Shown: positions 57,095-64,000 of the stretch, one piece after another
Position numbering within the stretch: position 1 is the stretch's first letter
How the letters are laid out: every line of letters begins with the position of its first letter
Assembly (NCBI GenBank): GCA_035641315.1
Contig: DASQUK010000244.1
Location: 45,920 to 109,919 of the forward strand
DNA from: DASQUK01 sp035641315
GTDB taxonomy: Bacteria; Actinomycetota; Acidimicrobiia; Acidimicrobiales; VFJN01
Direction of reading: 5' to 3'
DNA: 64,000 bases
Made by a program: the position numbers and the translations under genes
The notes under the pieces: generated by a model
The model's input: the letters and a program-made list of their open reading frames with translations, nothing else
Databases searched by the model: none
Told to the model about the DNA's origin: nothing

Positions 57095-57514
57095 CCCAGG
57101 TCCTCCCGGTCTTCAACTGTCGACGCGATGCCATCCGTGTGCAAGAGCGCGTCGGGCACATCCTTCGCCGAGCGGCGGAGCTGATCGAGATCGGGTCGCT
57201 CGGGCAGCGGTCGAGTGGTCACGCCATCTCCTCACCTGCGCCCTCCTAGTCCGCATCTGGAGGCGCAGCGAAGATGACACCTACAGCAACACCAACTCGA
57301 TGAGGAGGACTCAGTCCTTCCCGCGGAGCCGGGCACGCCCTCATCGCACGCGCAGAACGGTAATGCACCGCGCCGATGACCGATGTTGCCCGCTCATCCG
57401 TTGGCGGTGCTCAACGGCAGCCGAGCAGTAGCGACCTGGGGGACGACTGGCCATACGCAACCGCAATCTGAGGGCCGGCGAGATCGCCATGAGCACCGTC
57501 GACCACCGGATGCT
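57095..57514. other. Gene-free interval before the HTH/Clp-N operon
   Basis: About 420 bp without a supported gene. It separates the minus-strand ankyrin gene from the plus-strand HTH operon, so promoters for both should lie here; I see no clear hexamers. Open frames in it overlap neighbouring genes or lack ribosome-binding sites. Confidence 0.6.
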
Positions 57515-57558
57515 GTCAGCCCGGGTTGACGCCCGGACGATTGTCAGCCTAGGTTGAC
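57515..57558. promoter_or_regulatory. Tandem near-palindromic operator sites
   Basis: GTCAGCCCGGGTTGAC (57515-57530) and GTCAGCCTAGGTTGAC (57543-57558) are two copies of a near-palindrome with the pattern GTCArCCnnGGyTGAC, 28 bp apart. The second ends four bases before the HTH gene's ATG. The spacing and position suggest an autoregulatory operator. Confidence 0.7.
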
Positions 57559-57562
57559 ACGC

Positions 57563-57790
57563 ATGGAGAGCCTGCAGGACCTGGACGCGGCGGCCAGCAG
57601 CCGGGATCCGGCGATGGGGTTGGCGGCGGTGGCGTCGTTGCGGCAGCTAGTGGAGGAGCTGGAGGAGCTGCATGTGGACAACGCCCGGGCGTTGGGCTGG
57701 TCGTGGCAGGCGATCGCCGACGTGTTGGGTGTGACCCGCCAGTCGGTCCACAAGAAGCATCGCGTGCGTCGAGACGGGCGAGGAGGGTGA
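57563..57790 (+). CDS. Small HTH DNA-binding protein
   Basis: A 75-residue protein from ATG 57563 (MESLQDLDAAASSRDP). It has a leading helix (GLAAVASLRQLVEELEEL) and an HTH, GWSWQAIADVLGVTRQSVHK, ending in a basic tail. Such short HTH proteins are commonly paired with Clp-N-domain proteins in actinobacteria, as here with the next gene 6 bp away. It probably binds the tandem palindromes that overlap its start. Confidence 0.82.
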   Translation: MESLQDLDAAASSRDPAMGLAAVASLRQLVEELEELHVDNARALGWSWQAIADVLGVTRQSVHKKHRVRRDGRGG

Positions 57791-57796
57791 GCGGGG

Positions 57797-58390
57797 GTGT
57801 TCGACCGATGTGATGCCGACACGATGATCGTCATCGACACGGCGATCGCCGAAGCGCGGGCCCTGGGCCACAACTATGTGGGGACCGAGCACCTTCTAGT
57901 TGCTCTCGTGCAGCATCGCGACCTGCTACCAAACCAGGTTGGACGGATGTTGCCCACCGAGGTCCAGGCCGTGCGGGCGGCACTCGAGGCCGAGTTCGAT
58001 GGCCCGCCGCGTGACGAGGAGCTTTTGGCCAGCCTCGGGATCGACCTCGAGGGGGTGCGGGCCGCGGTGCGCCGGACGTTCGGCCCCGATGCCCTCGAAC
58101 GACTGGCGCGGCGGCCCGTGCGGCAACCCTGGCAGCCGTGGCGCCGCCCCCGCCGCCGGTGCATGTCGATACTCGCCAGAGGAACGCTTCTGGCTCTCAC
58201 GCCCCGCGTCAAGCGCGTGATGGAACGCGCGCTGTCGGGGGCCACGCGGCGGGGGTTGCCGGCGATAGACCCGTGTGCGCTGTTGCTGGGGATGGTGGAA
58301 GAGGAGCGCGCGCTGTCGAACCGGCTGCTCCAGGATCTCGGCGTACCGCCCGATGAGCTGCGCGCCGCCATCCTGCGGGCCGCGTCGTAG
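57797..58390 (+). CDS. Stand-alone Clp N-terminal domain protein
   Basis: A 197-residue protein starting at GTG 57797. It contains Clp-N repeats without any AAA+ module: VIDTAIAEARALGHNYVGTE then HLLVALVQHRD in the first, and LTPRVKRVMERALSGATRR then IDPCALLLGMVEEE with LLQDLGVPPDELRAAI in the second. In ClpC this domain binds adaptors and substrates. Alone it may sequester or deliver substrates, or sense stress with the HTH partner. No Walker motifs are present and none appear lost by truncation. Confidence 0.85.
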   Translation: MFDRCDADTMIVIDTAIAEARALGHNYVGTEHLLVALVQHRDLLPNQVGRMLPTEVQAVRAALEAEFDGPPRDEELLASLGIDLEGVRAAVRRTFGPDALERLARRPVRQPWQPWRRPRRRCMSILARGTLLALTPRVKRVMERALSGATRRGLPAIDPCALLLGMVEEERALSNRLLQDLGVPPDELRAAILRAAS

Positions 58391-58429
58391 CTCGATTCAT
58401 ACGTGACCAGAGGCGACGGCCGGTCGCGC

Positions 58430-58828
58430 TCAGGCCGGCCCGATGAGATGGCACACCCGGCCTGGGTTGCAGTCGGCCGGGTCGAGCCCGTCGGCACGGT
58501 CCACGAGGCGCCGGAGCTCACCGCGTAGGGTTCGCAGCTCGGCGATGCGCCGGTCGAGCTCGTCGGCCCGCTGCCGGAGCAACTCGAGGACGTGACCGCA
58601 CGGGGACTTGCCGTCGTCGCGCAACGCGATGATGCTGCGGATCTCGCCGAGGGTCAGCCCGATGGCTTGGGCGGCGCGGATGAACGCGAGCCGTTCGAGC
58701 GCGGCCGTTTCGTAGTCGCGATAGCCCGACGGGGTGCGGGCCGGTGGCTCAACCAGCCCGACGCCTTCGTAGTAGCGGATCGTCTTCGCCGTCACCCCCG
58801 ACCGGCTGGCCAGGTCCCCGATGCGCAC
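58430..58828 (-). CDS. MerR-family metal-type regulator
   Basis: A 132-residue MerR protein from GTG 58828. The HTH-wing is RIGDLASRSGVTAKTIRYYE then GLVEPPARTPSGYRDY, followed by a dimerisation helix. Cysteines occur in SPCGHVLELL and in the C-terminal DCNPGRVCHLIG, placed as in metal-sensing members such as MerR and CueR. The metal is not certain. It is divergent from the operon at 58880, with a classical MerR-type operator between. Confidence 0.88.
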   Translation of the reverse strand: MRIGDLASRSGVTAKTIRYYEGVGLVEPPARTPSGYRDYETAALERLAFIRAAQAIGLTLGEIRSIIALRDDGKSPCGHVLELLRQRADELDRRIAELRTLRGELRRLVDRADGLDPADCNPGRVCHLIGPA

Positions 58829-58840
58829 CCGTGTCTCTCC

Positions 58841-58872
58841 TTGACCTTCCCGTGTACTGGAAGGTCTAGCGT
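58841..58872 (+). promoter_or_regulatory. MerR-type operator/promoter
   Basis: TTGACC (-35, 58841-58846) and TAGCGT (-10, 58867-58872) are spaced by 20 bp, longer than normal, as in MerR-regulated promoters. The perfect palindrome GACCTTCC-N8-GGAAGGTC (58843-58866) fills the spacer. It drives the gene at 58880. Confidence 0.85.
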
Positions 58873-58879
58873 AGTGGTC

Positions 58880-59179
58880 ATGGACATCGAATTGCTCTAC
58901 GTCCCCAACTGCCCGCACCGGGAGACCGCCCGGCACCACCTCGACGCCGCCCTCGCCGAGCAGGGTCTGGCGGCCGTCGTGCGAGAGCGCGAGGTCGCCT
59001 CGCCGGAAGACGCCGATCGGTTCGGGATGCACGGCTCGCCCACGATTCGCGTCGACGGCCGCGACCCCTTCGCCGACCCGGACGCCCGCCCGTCGCTGTC
59101 GTGCCGGCTCTACGGCGGCGAGCACGGCGCCTCTGGCGCGCCCACCGTGGCGCAGCTCGCGGATGTCCTCGCCTCGTGA
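58880..59179 (+). CDS. Small thioredoxin-fold protein of a MerR regulon
   Basis: A 99-residue protein starting MDIELLYVPNCPHRETARHH. The beta-alpha-beta start with NCP, the cis-proline-like GSPTIRVDGRDPF and a terminal helix (APTVAQLADVLA) suggest a thioredoxin-like fold. It has a cysteine in VPNCP and another in LSCRLYGG but no CxxC. It directly follows the MerR operator, so it is probably metal-inducible and may bind or hand over metal. The exact function is unknown. Confidence 0.72.
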   Translation: MDIELLYVPNCPHRETARHHLDAALAEQGLAAVVREREVASPEDADRFGMHGSPTIRVDGRDPFADPDARPSLSCRLYGGEHGASGAPTVAQLADVLAS

Positions 59180-59206
59180 CGACACCGGCGAGGATGGAGG
59201 TCACAG

Positions 59207-59869
59207 GTGCCGATCATCGTTGACCGCGACGAGGCGCGGCGCCTCGTCGACGCCGGGGCGCACCTTGTGGAGGTACTACCCGAGCACGAATACACCGAAG
59301 AACACCTCCCCGGAGCACTCCACCTGCCACTGAAGCGCCTCGACGCCGCCAACGCACGGGCACTCTTGGATGTCGCGCGGCCGGTGGTCGTGTACTGCTG
59401 GGACGCCTTGTGCGACATGAGCCCCCGGGCTGCGTGGAGGCTCGAACGCATCGGGTTCGGTCCGGTGTACGACTATGCGGCCGGGAAGGTCGACTGGATG
59501 GGCGCCGGCCTGCCCACCGTGCGCGCCGACACCTCGGAACGGCGAGCGATCGACGCCGCCGATCGCGATCCACCTACCTGCCGGCCCGACGACCGGCTGG
59601 CCGATATCGCCGCCCTGAAAGAACGCAGCGTCGTTGTCGCCAACGAGCACGGCATCGTGCTCGGCCGGGTGAGCCCAGGTCGGGTCGACGTCGCAGACTC
59701 GACGCCGGTCGAGGAAGTGATGGAGCCGGGACCCGCAACCGTGCGAGCCCATGAACCCCTCGCCCCGCTCCTCGAGCGCATGACCCGCCGCGGTGTCAGC
59801 GAGGTCATCGTGGCCACACCCCAAGGAGAACTGCTCGGCATCGTCCAGCGTCCCGTGAAGCTCCCATGA
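59207..59869 (+). CDS. Rhodanese-like domain fused to two CBS motifs
   Basis: A 220-residue protein starting at GTG 59207. Residues about 1-105 form a rhodanese domain (VEVLPEHEYTEEHLPGALHL) with the active-loop cysteines in VVVYCWDALCDMSPRAAWRL. Residues about 120-220 hold two CBS-type units (RPDDRLADIAALKERSVVVA and PLLERMTRRGVSEVIVATPQ). It follows the thioredoxin-like gene and shares its MerR-controlled promoter. It may transfer sulfur under control of an adenosyl ligand. The combination is uncommon. Confidence 0.8.
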   Translation: MPIIVDRDEARRLVDAGAHLVEVLPEHEYTEEHLPGALHLPLKRLDAANARALLDVARPVVVYCWDALCDMSPRAAWRLERIGFGPVYDYAAGKVDWMGAGLPTVRADTSERRAIDAADRDPPTCRPDDRLADIAALKERSVVVANEHGIVLGRVSPGRVDVADSTPVEEVMEPGPATVRAHEPLAPLLERMTRRGVSEVIVATPQGELLGIVQRPVKLP

Positions 59870-59884
59870 CGCGGCCCAGCGCGC

Positions 59885-60061
59885 CTATCTGCTGAGCACG
59901 CGCTCTCTGGCGATGACCTTGTTGCAGAGGTCGACGCAGGCGTTGCAGATGTAGACGCCTGGTCCGGCGACCAGGAACTTGACCTTGTTCCGAGGCTTTC
60001 GGCAGAACGAGCATCGGAGTGAACGGTCGTCGCAGCCGCGGGTGCGCCATCGCCCGAACAT
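59885..60061 (-). CDS. Stand-alone ClpX-type C4 zinc-finger protein
   Basis: A 58-residue protein starting MFGRWRTRGCDDRSLRCSF. It contains the ClpX zinc-binding domain with two cysteine pairs: LRCSFCRKPRNKVKFLVAGP and VYICNACVDLCNKVIA. It ends after RERVLSR with no AAA+ region. In ClpX this domain dimerises and binds substrates and adaptors. It lies between the rhodanese-CBS gene and the two-component system, on the opposite strand to the former. Small ClpX-type fingers occur in actinobacteria, with unknown roles. Confidence 0.85.
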   Translation of the reverse strand: MFGRWRTRGCDDRSLRCSFCRKPRNKVKFLVAGPGVYICNACVDLCNKVIARERVLSR

Positions 60062-60213
60062 CAGGCGTCAGCGTACGACGGGAGTCATCCCGGGGCGATC
60101 GCCTAGCCGGTAGCGAGGTCCATGTGGGTCGCGCCCCTGGCGGCGGTCTCGGCGTCGGGGATCCCCGCTTGGAGCACAGCGCGGTCACGGAAGCCGGTCA
60201 CCCTGGTGCCCGC

Positions 60214-60819
60214 TTAGAGCCAACCCTTGTCGCGGGCTAGGCGCAGTGCCTCGATCCGGTTGCGGGCGCCGGTCTTGCCGATCGCCGAGGAGAGGTAGTT
60301 GCGCACGGTGCCCTCCGACAGGAAGAGCCGCCGGGCGACCTCGGCAACGGGTGACCCGTCCTCGCTTGCTTCAAGCACTTCGCGCTCCCGGGGTGTGAAG
60401 GGGCTCTCACTTGTCTGGAGGGCGGCGGCGGCCAGCTCGGGGTCGATGATCCGTTGTCCGGTGATAGCGCGGCGGACGGCGTCGGCGAGCCGCTCGGCGG
60501 GTGCGTCCTTCACGAGGAAGCCCGAGGCGCCGGCCTCGATCGCCTGGCGCAGGTAGGTGGGGCGACCGAAGGTGGTGAGGATGAGAACCCGGCAGTCGGG
60601 AAGCTCCTTGCGCAGCTTCGCGGCGGCTTCGATGCCGTCCACCCCTGGCATTTCGATGTCGAGTAGGGCCACGTCCGGTTGGGCCTGCAGGGCGGTGGGG
60701 ACGACCTTGTCGCCGGCGGCGACCTGTGCGACCACGTCGAGGTCGGGTTCGAGGGCGAGCAGCGCGGCGAGCGCGCTGCGCACCATGTGTTGGTCTTCTG
60801 CGAGCAGGATCCGGATCAT
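60214..60819 (-). CDS. NarL/LuxR-type response regulator
   Basis: A 201-residue two-component regulator. The receiver domain has IRILLAEDQHMVRSALAALL, the phosphoacceptor aspartate in DVALLDIEMPGVDGIEAA and RVLILTTFGRPTYLRQAIEA. The C-terminal LuxR HTH has FTPREREVLEASEDGSPVAE and LFLSEGTVRNYLSSAIGKTG. Its start overlaps the kinase stop (ATGA). It resembles DesR/YxjL-type regulators. Targets are unknown; the neighbouring membrane protein gene is a candidate. Confidence 0.94.
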   Translation of the reverse strand: MIRILLAEDQHMVRSALAALLALEPDLDVVAQVAAGDKVVPTALQAQPDVALLDIEMPGVDGIEAAAKLRKELPDCRVLILTTFGRPTYLRQAIEAGASGFLVKDAPAERLADAVRRAITGQRIIDPELAAAALQTSESPFTPREREVLEASEDGSPVAEVARRLFLSEGTVRNYLSSAIGKTGARNRIEALRLARDKGWL

Positions 60820-61988
60820 CGGGTCGCCAGCAAGCCGTTGCCGTGGTCCCGGATCTGTCGACCAGGCTGGGGGATGGGCACGGCGGCGATCAACCGGAAG
60901 CCGCCACCTGGCGCCGGGCCCGCCTGGAGGGTTCCCCGGGCCTCGGCGATCCGCTCGCCGAGACCGCGCAGCCCGGTCCCCGGCTCGGGTGAGTCGGAGC
61001 CACCGGTCCCGTCGTCGCGGACCTCGAGCACCGCGCGGTCACCGGCTGGTCGCAGCGCGATGTGGCAGCGTCGTGCCCGGCTGTGGCGCAGCACGTTCGT
61101 GGTCGCCTCGCGGACGGCGAACGCCAGGGGTGCCTCGACCCTGGCGGGCAGCGGGTCGCCGGTGCGCACGGTGACCTCGATGCCCGCCGCCGTCAGGGCG
61201 TCACGCGCCCAGTCGATCTCGCTGGCCAGGCTGGCTCGGCGCAGGCCGAGCACCGCGGAGCGGGCCTCATGTAGCGATTCGCGGGCCACCGCCTCGATGT
61301 CTCGCACCTCGCGCTCGGCGGCCGCCGGGTCGCGCCCCAGGAGCTTGCGGGCCAGCTCGCTCTTCAACGCGATCACCGACAGGTTGCGGCCCAGCAGATC
61401 GTGCAGGTCGCGCGCCAGACGGAGGCGCTCCTCATTGACCGCTAGGGCGGCGACCTGATCGCGCGTCGCTTCCAGTTCCCAGACCAGCTCCATCAGCCGC
61501 CGCACTGCGATGAGCAACAGCCCGAACAGCAGCGTCTGCAGGACCACGTCATCGAGCCCACCGACGATCGTCAGCGCGGCGACCGTGGCCCCGACCACAC
61601 CCACGAGCGCGCCGCGCGTGGGCAAGGTCAGCGCCGCGGCCACGCTCAGGTAGACGAGCAACCCGAGCCACTCCTGACCAAGCACTGCCCCGAGCACGAT
61701 GGCCAGCACGGCCACGCCAGCGAGCAGAGCGAAGCCTTCCGCCCGCCGCTCGTGGGCCATCCGGGGCAGGATCCAGAACAGCCGCAGGTACGCGGCGGCA
61801 AAGGCCGCCAGGCCCCCGGCCGCGAGGATGGTCGCACCAGTGGAGAGCCGGCCGCTGGCCAGGTCGGCGAGCGGGAACACCAGCAAGAGGAGGGCACAGC
61901 CCATGCACAGCAACCGTCCACCGGCCGTGTTGTGGGCGCCGAACAGCGCGAACCACGTGCGATAGGCCGCTCGCTTGGCCTCGCTCAC
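60816..61988 (-). CDS. Membrane sensor histidine kinase (HisKA_3 type)
   Basis: A 390-residue kinase with about six N-terminal membrane helices (LLCMGCALLLLVFPLADLAS to VVLQTLLFGLLLIAVRRLM). The dimerisation/phosphoacceptor helix has the histidine in RLRLARDLHDLLGRNLSVIA, and the ATPase domain has FAVREATTNVLRHSRARRCH and VRDDGTGG with GLRGLGERIAEARGTL. It is the DesK/NarX-like partner of the response regulator. The large membrane part without an extracellular domain suggests sensing of membrane state. Confidence 0.93.
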   Translation of the reverse strand: MSEAKRAAYRTWFALFGAHNTAGGRLLCMGCALLLLVFPLADLASGRLSTGATILAAGGLAAFAAAYLRLFWILPRMAHERRAEGFALLAGVAVLAIVLGAVLGQEWLGLLVYLSVAAALTLPTRGALVGVVGATVAALTIVGGLDDVVLQTLLFGLLLIAVRRLMELVWELEATRDQVAALAVNEERLRLARDLHDLLGRNLSVIALKSELARKLLGRDPAAAEREVRDIEAVARESLHEARSAVLGLRRASLASEIDWARDALTAAGIEVTVRTGDPLPARVEAPLAFAVREATTNVLRHSRARRCHIALRPAGDRAVLEVRDDGTGGSDSPEPGTGLRGLGERIAEARGTLQAGPAPGGGFRLIAAVPIPQPGRQIRDHGNGLLATR

Positions 61989-62004
61989 CTGCTCACCGTA
62001 GCGC

Positions 62005-62502
62005 TCAGCAGGTCGCGGCCGACTCCGTGCGGCGCAGCCGGGTCTCGGCCTCGTCGATGAGCGACAGGGTGGGGCAGCCGATCTGGTCGTCCCGCCGCAG
62101 GAGCACGTTGGGTATCACCGTGATCTCACACCCGGCCTGTCCCCGCCACGCAGCGACGAGCATCGTGGCCCCGTAGAACAGCAACGCGCCGCCGGCCGTG
62201 TAGGGATTGACGACGAGCGCCACGATGACCGCACAGTTCAGGCAGATCCACATGGGTCCGGTGAGGCGCAGCGGTCCGGTCATATAGCGACGGGCCATCA
62301 GCCCCACGGCGAGCATGATCGCAGGCAGGACCGCCAGCCCGATGACCGGCTCGTACCACCGGACGTCCCATGACAAGCCGTCGGCGCCGGCCAGGTAGAG
62401 GAGAGCAAGGCCACCGGCCACCCGCACGGCGGTGCCCATGGGTCCGATCCGGCGACTGGTCGTCGTGTCGGTCTTCTTGTCGATGATGGGGGTCGATTCC
62501 AT
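62005..62502 (-). CDS. Hypothetical four-helix membrane protein
   Basis: A 165-residue protein of unknown function, starting at ATG 62502 (MESTPIIDKKTDTTTSRRIG); a longer frame exists to 62568. It has about four hydrophobic segments, for example AVRVAGGLALLYLAGADGL and VIGLAVLPAIMLAVGLMA, then LNCAVIVALVVNPYTAGGAL. A cysteine-containing cytoplasmic tail includes AGCEITVIPNVLLRRDDQIG. It directly follows (16 bp downstream of its end) the kinase/regulator pair's start region on the same strand. Confidence 0.7.
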   Translation of the reverse strand: MESTPIIDKKTDTTTSRRIGPMGTAVRVAGGLALLYLAGADGLSWDVRWYEPVIGLAVLPAIMLAVGLMARRYMTGPLRLTGPMWICLNCAVIVALVVNPYTAGGALLFYGATMLVAAWRGQAGCEITVIPNVLLRRDDQIGCPTLSLIDEAETRLRRTESAATC

Positions 62503-62626
62503 GGGACGGACGGTACGGACGTGAGCGAGCATCCGGTACTGACGGATCTCCGGAACTGGTGATGACAATCGTCATGAACCGGCCTTCAGGCCGACTGCGA
62601 TGCCGGCCCGCGCGGCGTCGGGTATT

Positions 62627-62962
62627 TCAGGTGGGGCGGGGTGCGTACATGATGACGGCCACGCCGGCGAGGCAGATGAGGGCGCCGGTGACGTCGTAGC
62701 GATCGGGGCGGAAGCCGTCCAGGAGCATGCCCCAGGCGAGGGAGCCAGCGACGAAGATGCCGCCGTAGGCGGCGAGGATGCGGCCGAAGTGGGGGTCGTC
62801 TTGGAAGGTGGCGACGAAGCCGTAGGCGGCCAGGGCGGCGATGCCGGCGCCGATCCAGGCGAGGCCGCGGTGCTCGCGGACGCCTTGCCAGACCATCCAG
62901 GCGCCGCCGATCTCGGCGAGCGCGGCGAGGGCGAACAGCAGGATCGAGCGCAGCACGGACAT
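62627..62962 (-). CDS. YnfA family small membrane protein
   Basis: A 111-residue UPF0060/YnfA protein with four helices and the conserved AALAEIGGAWMVWQGVREHR, AAYGGIFVAGSLAWGMLLDG and RPDRYDVTGALICLAGVAVI. YnfA has been linked to small multidrug-resistance-like efflux. It is divergent from the MerR-type gene at 63055. Confidence 0.93.
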   Translation of the reverse strand: MSVLRSILLFALAALAEIGGAWMVWQGVREHRGLAWIGAGIAALAAYGFVATFQDDPHFGRILAAYGGIFVAGSLAWGMLLDGFRPDRYDVTGALICLAGVAVIMYAPRPT

Positions 62963-63015
62963 GGCGCGGAGCCTATGAACGCACCGACTGCGGCCAGGAA
63001 ACGCCCGACAGCCCC

Positions 63016-63047
63016 TTGACCTTGAAGTCGACTTGAAGGCTTACCCT
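63016..63047 (+). promoter_or_regulatory. MerR-type operator/promoter of the regulator at 63055
   Basis: TTGACC (63016-63021) and TACCCT (63042-63047) are spaced by 20 bp, with the near-palindrome CCTTGAAGTCGACTTGAAGG (63020-63039) in the spacer. The GTG start lies only 8 bp after the -10, so the transcript is nearly leaderless and the regulator probably controls itself. Confidence 0.8.
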
Positions 63048-63054
63048 CACAGGC

Positions 63055-63990
63055 GTGACGACGACCTATCGGATCGCGGAGGTTGCGCAGCGCAGCGGGT
63101 TCAATCCGCCGACGCTGCGCTACTACGAGGACATCGGTCTTCTCCCGCCGCCGGAGCGGACCGAGGCCGGCTACCGGGTCTATGACGACGCGACGTTGGA
63201 CCGGTTGGGATTCATCGCCCGGGCCAAACAGCTGGGCTGCTCGCTGGAGGAGATCGGCGAGCTCACCAAGGCGTGGGAGACGGGCCTGTGCGCACCGGTC
63301 CAGAGCCGACTCCAGGCGGTAGTGGACGCCAAGATCGCCGACGCCCATGCCCGCATCGCCGAGGTGACCAAGCTCGCGGCTGACCTCCAGCGGGTCGCCG
63401 CGGTGCTGCGTGCGCACGCACCGGACGGTCCCTGTGACGACGACTGCGGCTGCACCTCAACGCCCGGGACGGGGGCGGCCGAGCCCGTGCTGCTGACCGC
63501 CAAGCCTGCCAACACCCACGGCGACGCTGCCAACGAGGAGGTGCCGATCGCGTGCACGCTTGGGGCCGGCGAGATGGCGGGCCGGCTCGAGGAGTGGACC
63601 GCCCTGCTCGCTGACAAGCGGGACCTGCTGCAAGGCGTCACCGCCCGCGTGCCCCTCGATGACGGGCTGCGCCTGGAGTTCGGCCCGAACACCGACGTAA
63701 CCGAGATCGCCCGGCTCGCCTCTGCGGAACAGGGCTGCTGTGGCTTCTTCCGCTTCGCTCTGGTGCTCGACCAGCGCGGCATCGCACTGGAGGTCCACGC
63801 TCCACCCGACGGTCAAGCCGTGCTCAGCGCGCTCTTCGGTGCGGCTACGTCAGCGCCACGAACACACCCGATGCCAAGGCCGGCGTCGGGCTCGTCGGCG
63901 TCGGTGCCGCGGCGTGCGCCGCATGTTGCGCCGGGCCGATCCTGGGGTTCCTTGCCGCAACCGGCATCGCGTCTGTGCTCGGTGCCGTGA
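63055..63990 (+). CDS. MerR-family metal-type regulator, 3' end apparently read through
   Basis: The frame from GTG 63055 encodes a MerR HTH (TYRIAEVAQRSGFNPPTLRY, ERTEAGYRVYDDATLDRL), a dimer helix, a CDDDCGC cluster near residue 128 and a C-terminal region with EQGCCGFFRFALVLDQRG. Domain homology seems to end near LFGAAT (residue 265). The codon there (TCA, 63850-63852) would be TGA with a single base change, and the remaining residues (SAPRTHPMPRP...) look like out-of-frame reading of the next gene. The regulated metal is unknown; paired cysteines suggest a thiophilic metal. Confidence 0.82.
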   Translation: MTTTYRIAEVAQRSGFNPPTLRYYEDIGLLPPPERTEAGYRVYDDATLDRLGFIARAKQLGCSLEEIGELTKAWETGLCAPVQSRLQAVVDAKIADAHARIAEVTKLAADLQRVAAVLRAHAPDGPCDDDCGCTSTPGTGAAEPVLLTAKPANTHGDAANEEVPIACTLGAGEMAGRLEEWTALLADKRDLLQGVTARVPLDDGLRLEFGPNTDVTEIARLASAEQGCCGFFRFALVLDQRGIALEVHAPPDGQAVLSALFGAATSAPRTHPMPRPASGSSASVPRRAPHVAPGRSWGSLPQPASRLCSVP

Positions 63991-64000
63991 TCTTCGGGGC
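63849..64000 (+). pseudogene. Mercury-transporter-like small membrane protein, start codon apparently lost (runs off window)
   Basis: In the frame beginning GTC 63849 the translation reads VSATNTPDAKAGVGLVGVGA then AACAACCAGPILGFLAATGI and ASVLGAVIFG at the window edge. A paired-cysteine CCAGP motif inside a first transmembrane helix resembles small metal-uptake proteins that follow MerR genes. GTG in place of GTC would give a start overlapping the regulator's stop as GTGA. It is cut by the window edge, so the rest cannot be judged. Confidence 0.6.

Overview
The window is about 64 kb of very GC-rich DNA carrying a bacterial replication-origin region with actinobacterial gene order: trxB-trxA / parB-parA-rsmG-khpB-yidC-yidD-rnpA-rpmH / dnaA-dnaN-recF-dciA-gyrB-gyrA, then a DUF3566 membrane protein and tRNA-Ile. 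The GC content, a mycothiol-type isomerase fold protein, a discrete type II fatty-acid synthase operon and a TlyA-like methyltransferase fit Actinomycetota. I infer a deep lineage such as Acidimicrobiia; no rRNA gene is present to confirm it.

Layout. (1) 1-13.0 kb: CCA-adding enzyme (cut by the window edge), secreted and acetyltransferase genes, a large DUF6049-type envelope protein, DegV, a transmembrane Ser/Thr kinase, an ECF sigma/anti-sigma pair, trxB and trxA. This is the usual actinobacterial murJ-sigM-trx block, but murJ is not here. (2) 13.0-30.6 kb: chromosome partition and replication core, with three parS sites, DnaA boxes on both sides of dnaA, and an rpmH gene that appears to lie inside a 5'-extended rnpA. 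(3) 30.6-34.5 kb: housekeeping and membrane genes including CorA. (4) 34.5-44.4 kb: a minus-strand FAS II operon (fabD, a lysine-free biotinyl-like protein, fabH, fabG, acpP, fabF, an acyl-CoA carboxyltransferase, fabI, fabZ, an inositol-monophosphatase-family gene), divergent from a regulator with two MerR-type DNA-binding domains, then a PAP2 phosphatase gene broken by a stop codon. (5) 44.4-51.8 kb: a vitamin B12 ABC transporter (btuF-btuC-btuD) under a cobalamin riboswitch, prfC, two secreted hydrolases and tRNA-Ala. (6) 51.8-64 kb: an accessory region beginning at tRNA-Ala with a frameshifted relaxase remnant. It carries a TlyA-like methyltransferase, ankyrin proteins, an APH(3')-like aminoglycoside phosphotransferase, HTH plus Clp-N genes, two MerR metal-type regulons, a stand-alone ClpX-type zinc finger, a two-component system and YnfA.

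The most unusual signal is a dispersed repeat of about 175-230 bp found three times. Each copy begins exactly at the start codon of a gene that overlaps the stop codon of the gene before it, and each is read in frame as a 57-77-residue N-terminal extension on an unrelated protein (a DUF6049-type protein, FabH, BtuD). Other notable points are the rpmH-in-rnpA arrangement with two tandem Shine-Dalgarno sequences, GAA-triloop hairpin repeats, a 162-bp inverted repeat between corA and the phosphatase gene, an unusual quinolone-pocket sequence in GyrA, and a GTCA site where one base change would account for both a lost stop and a lost start codon.
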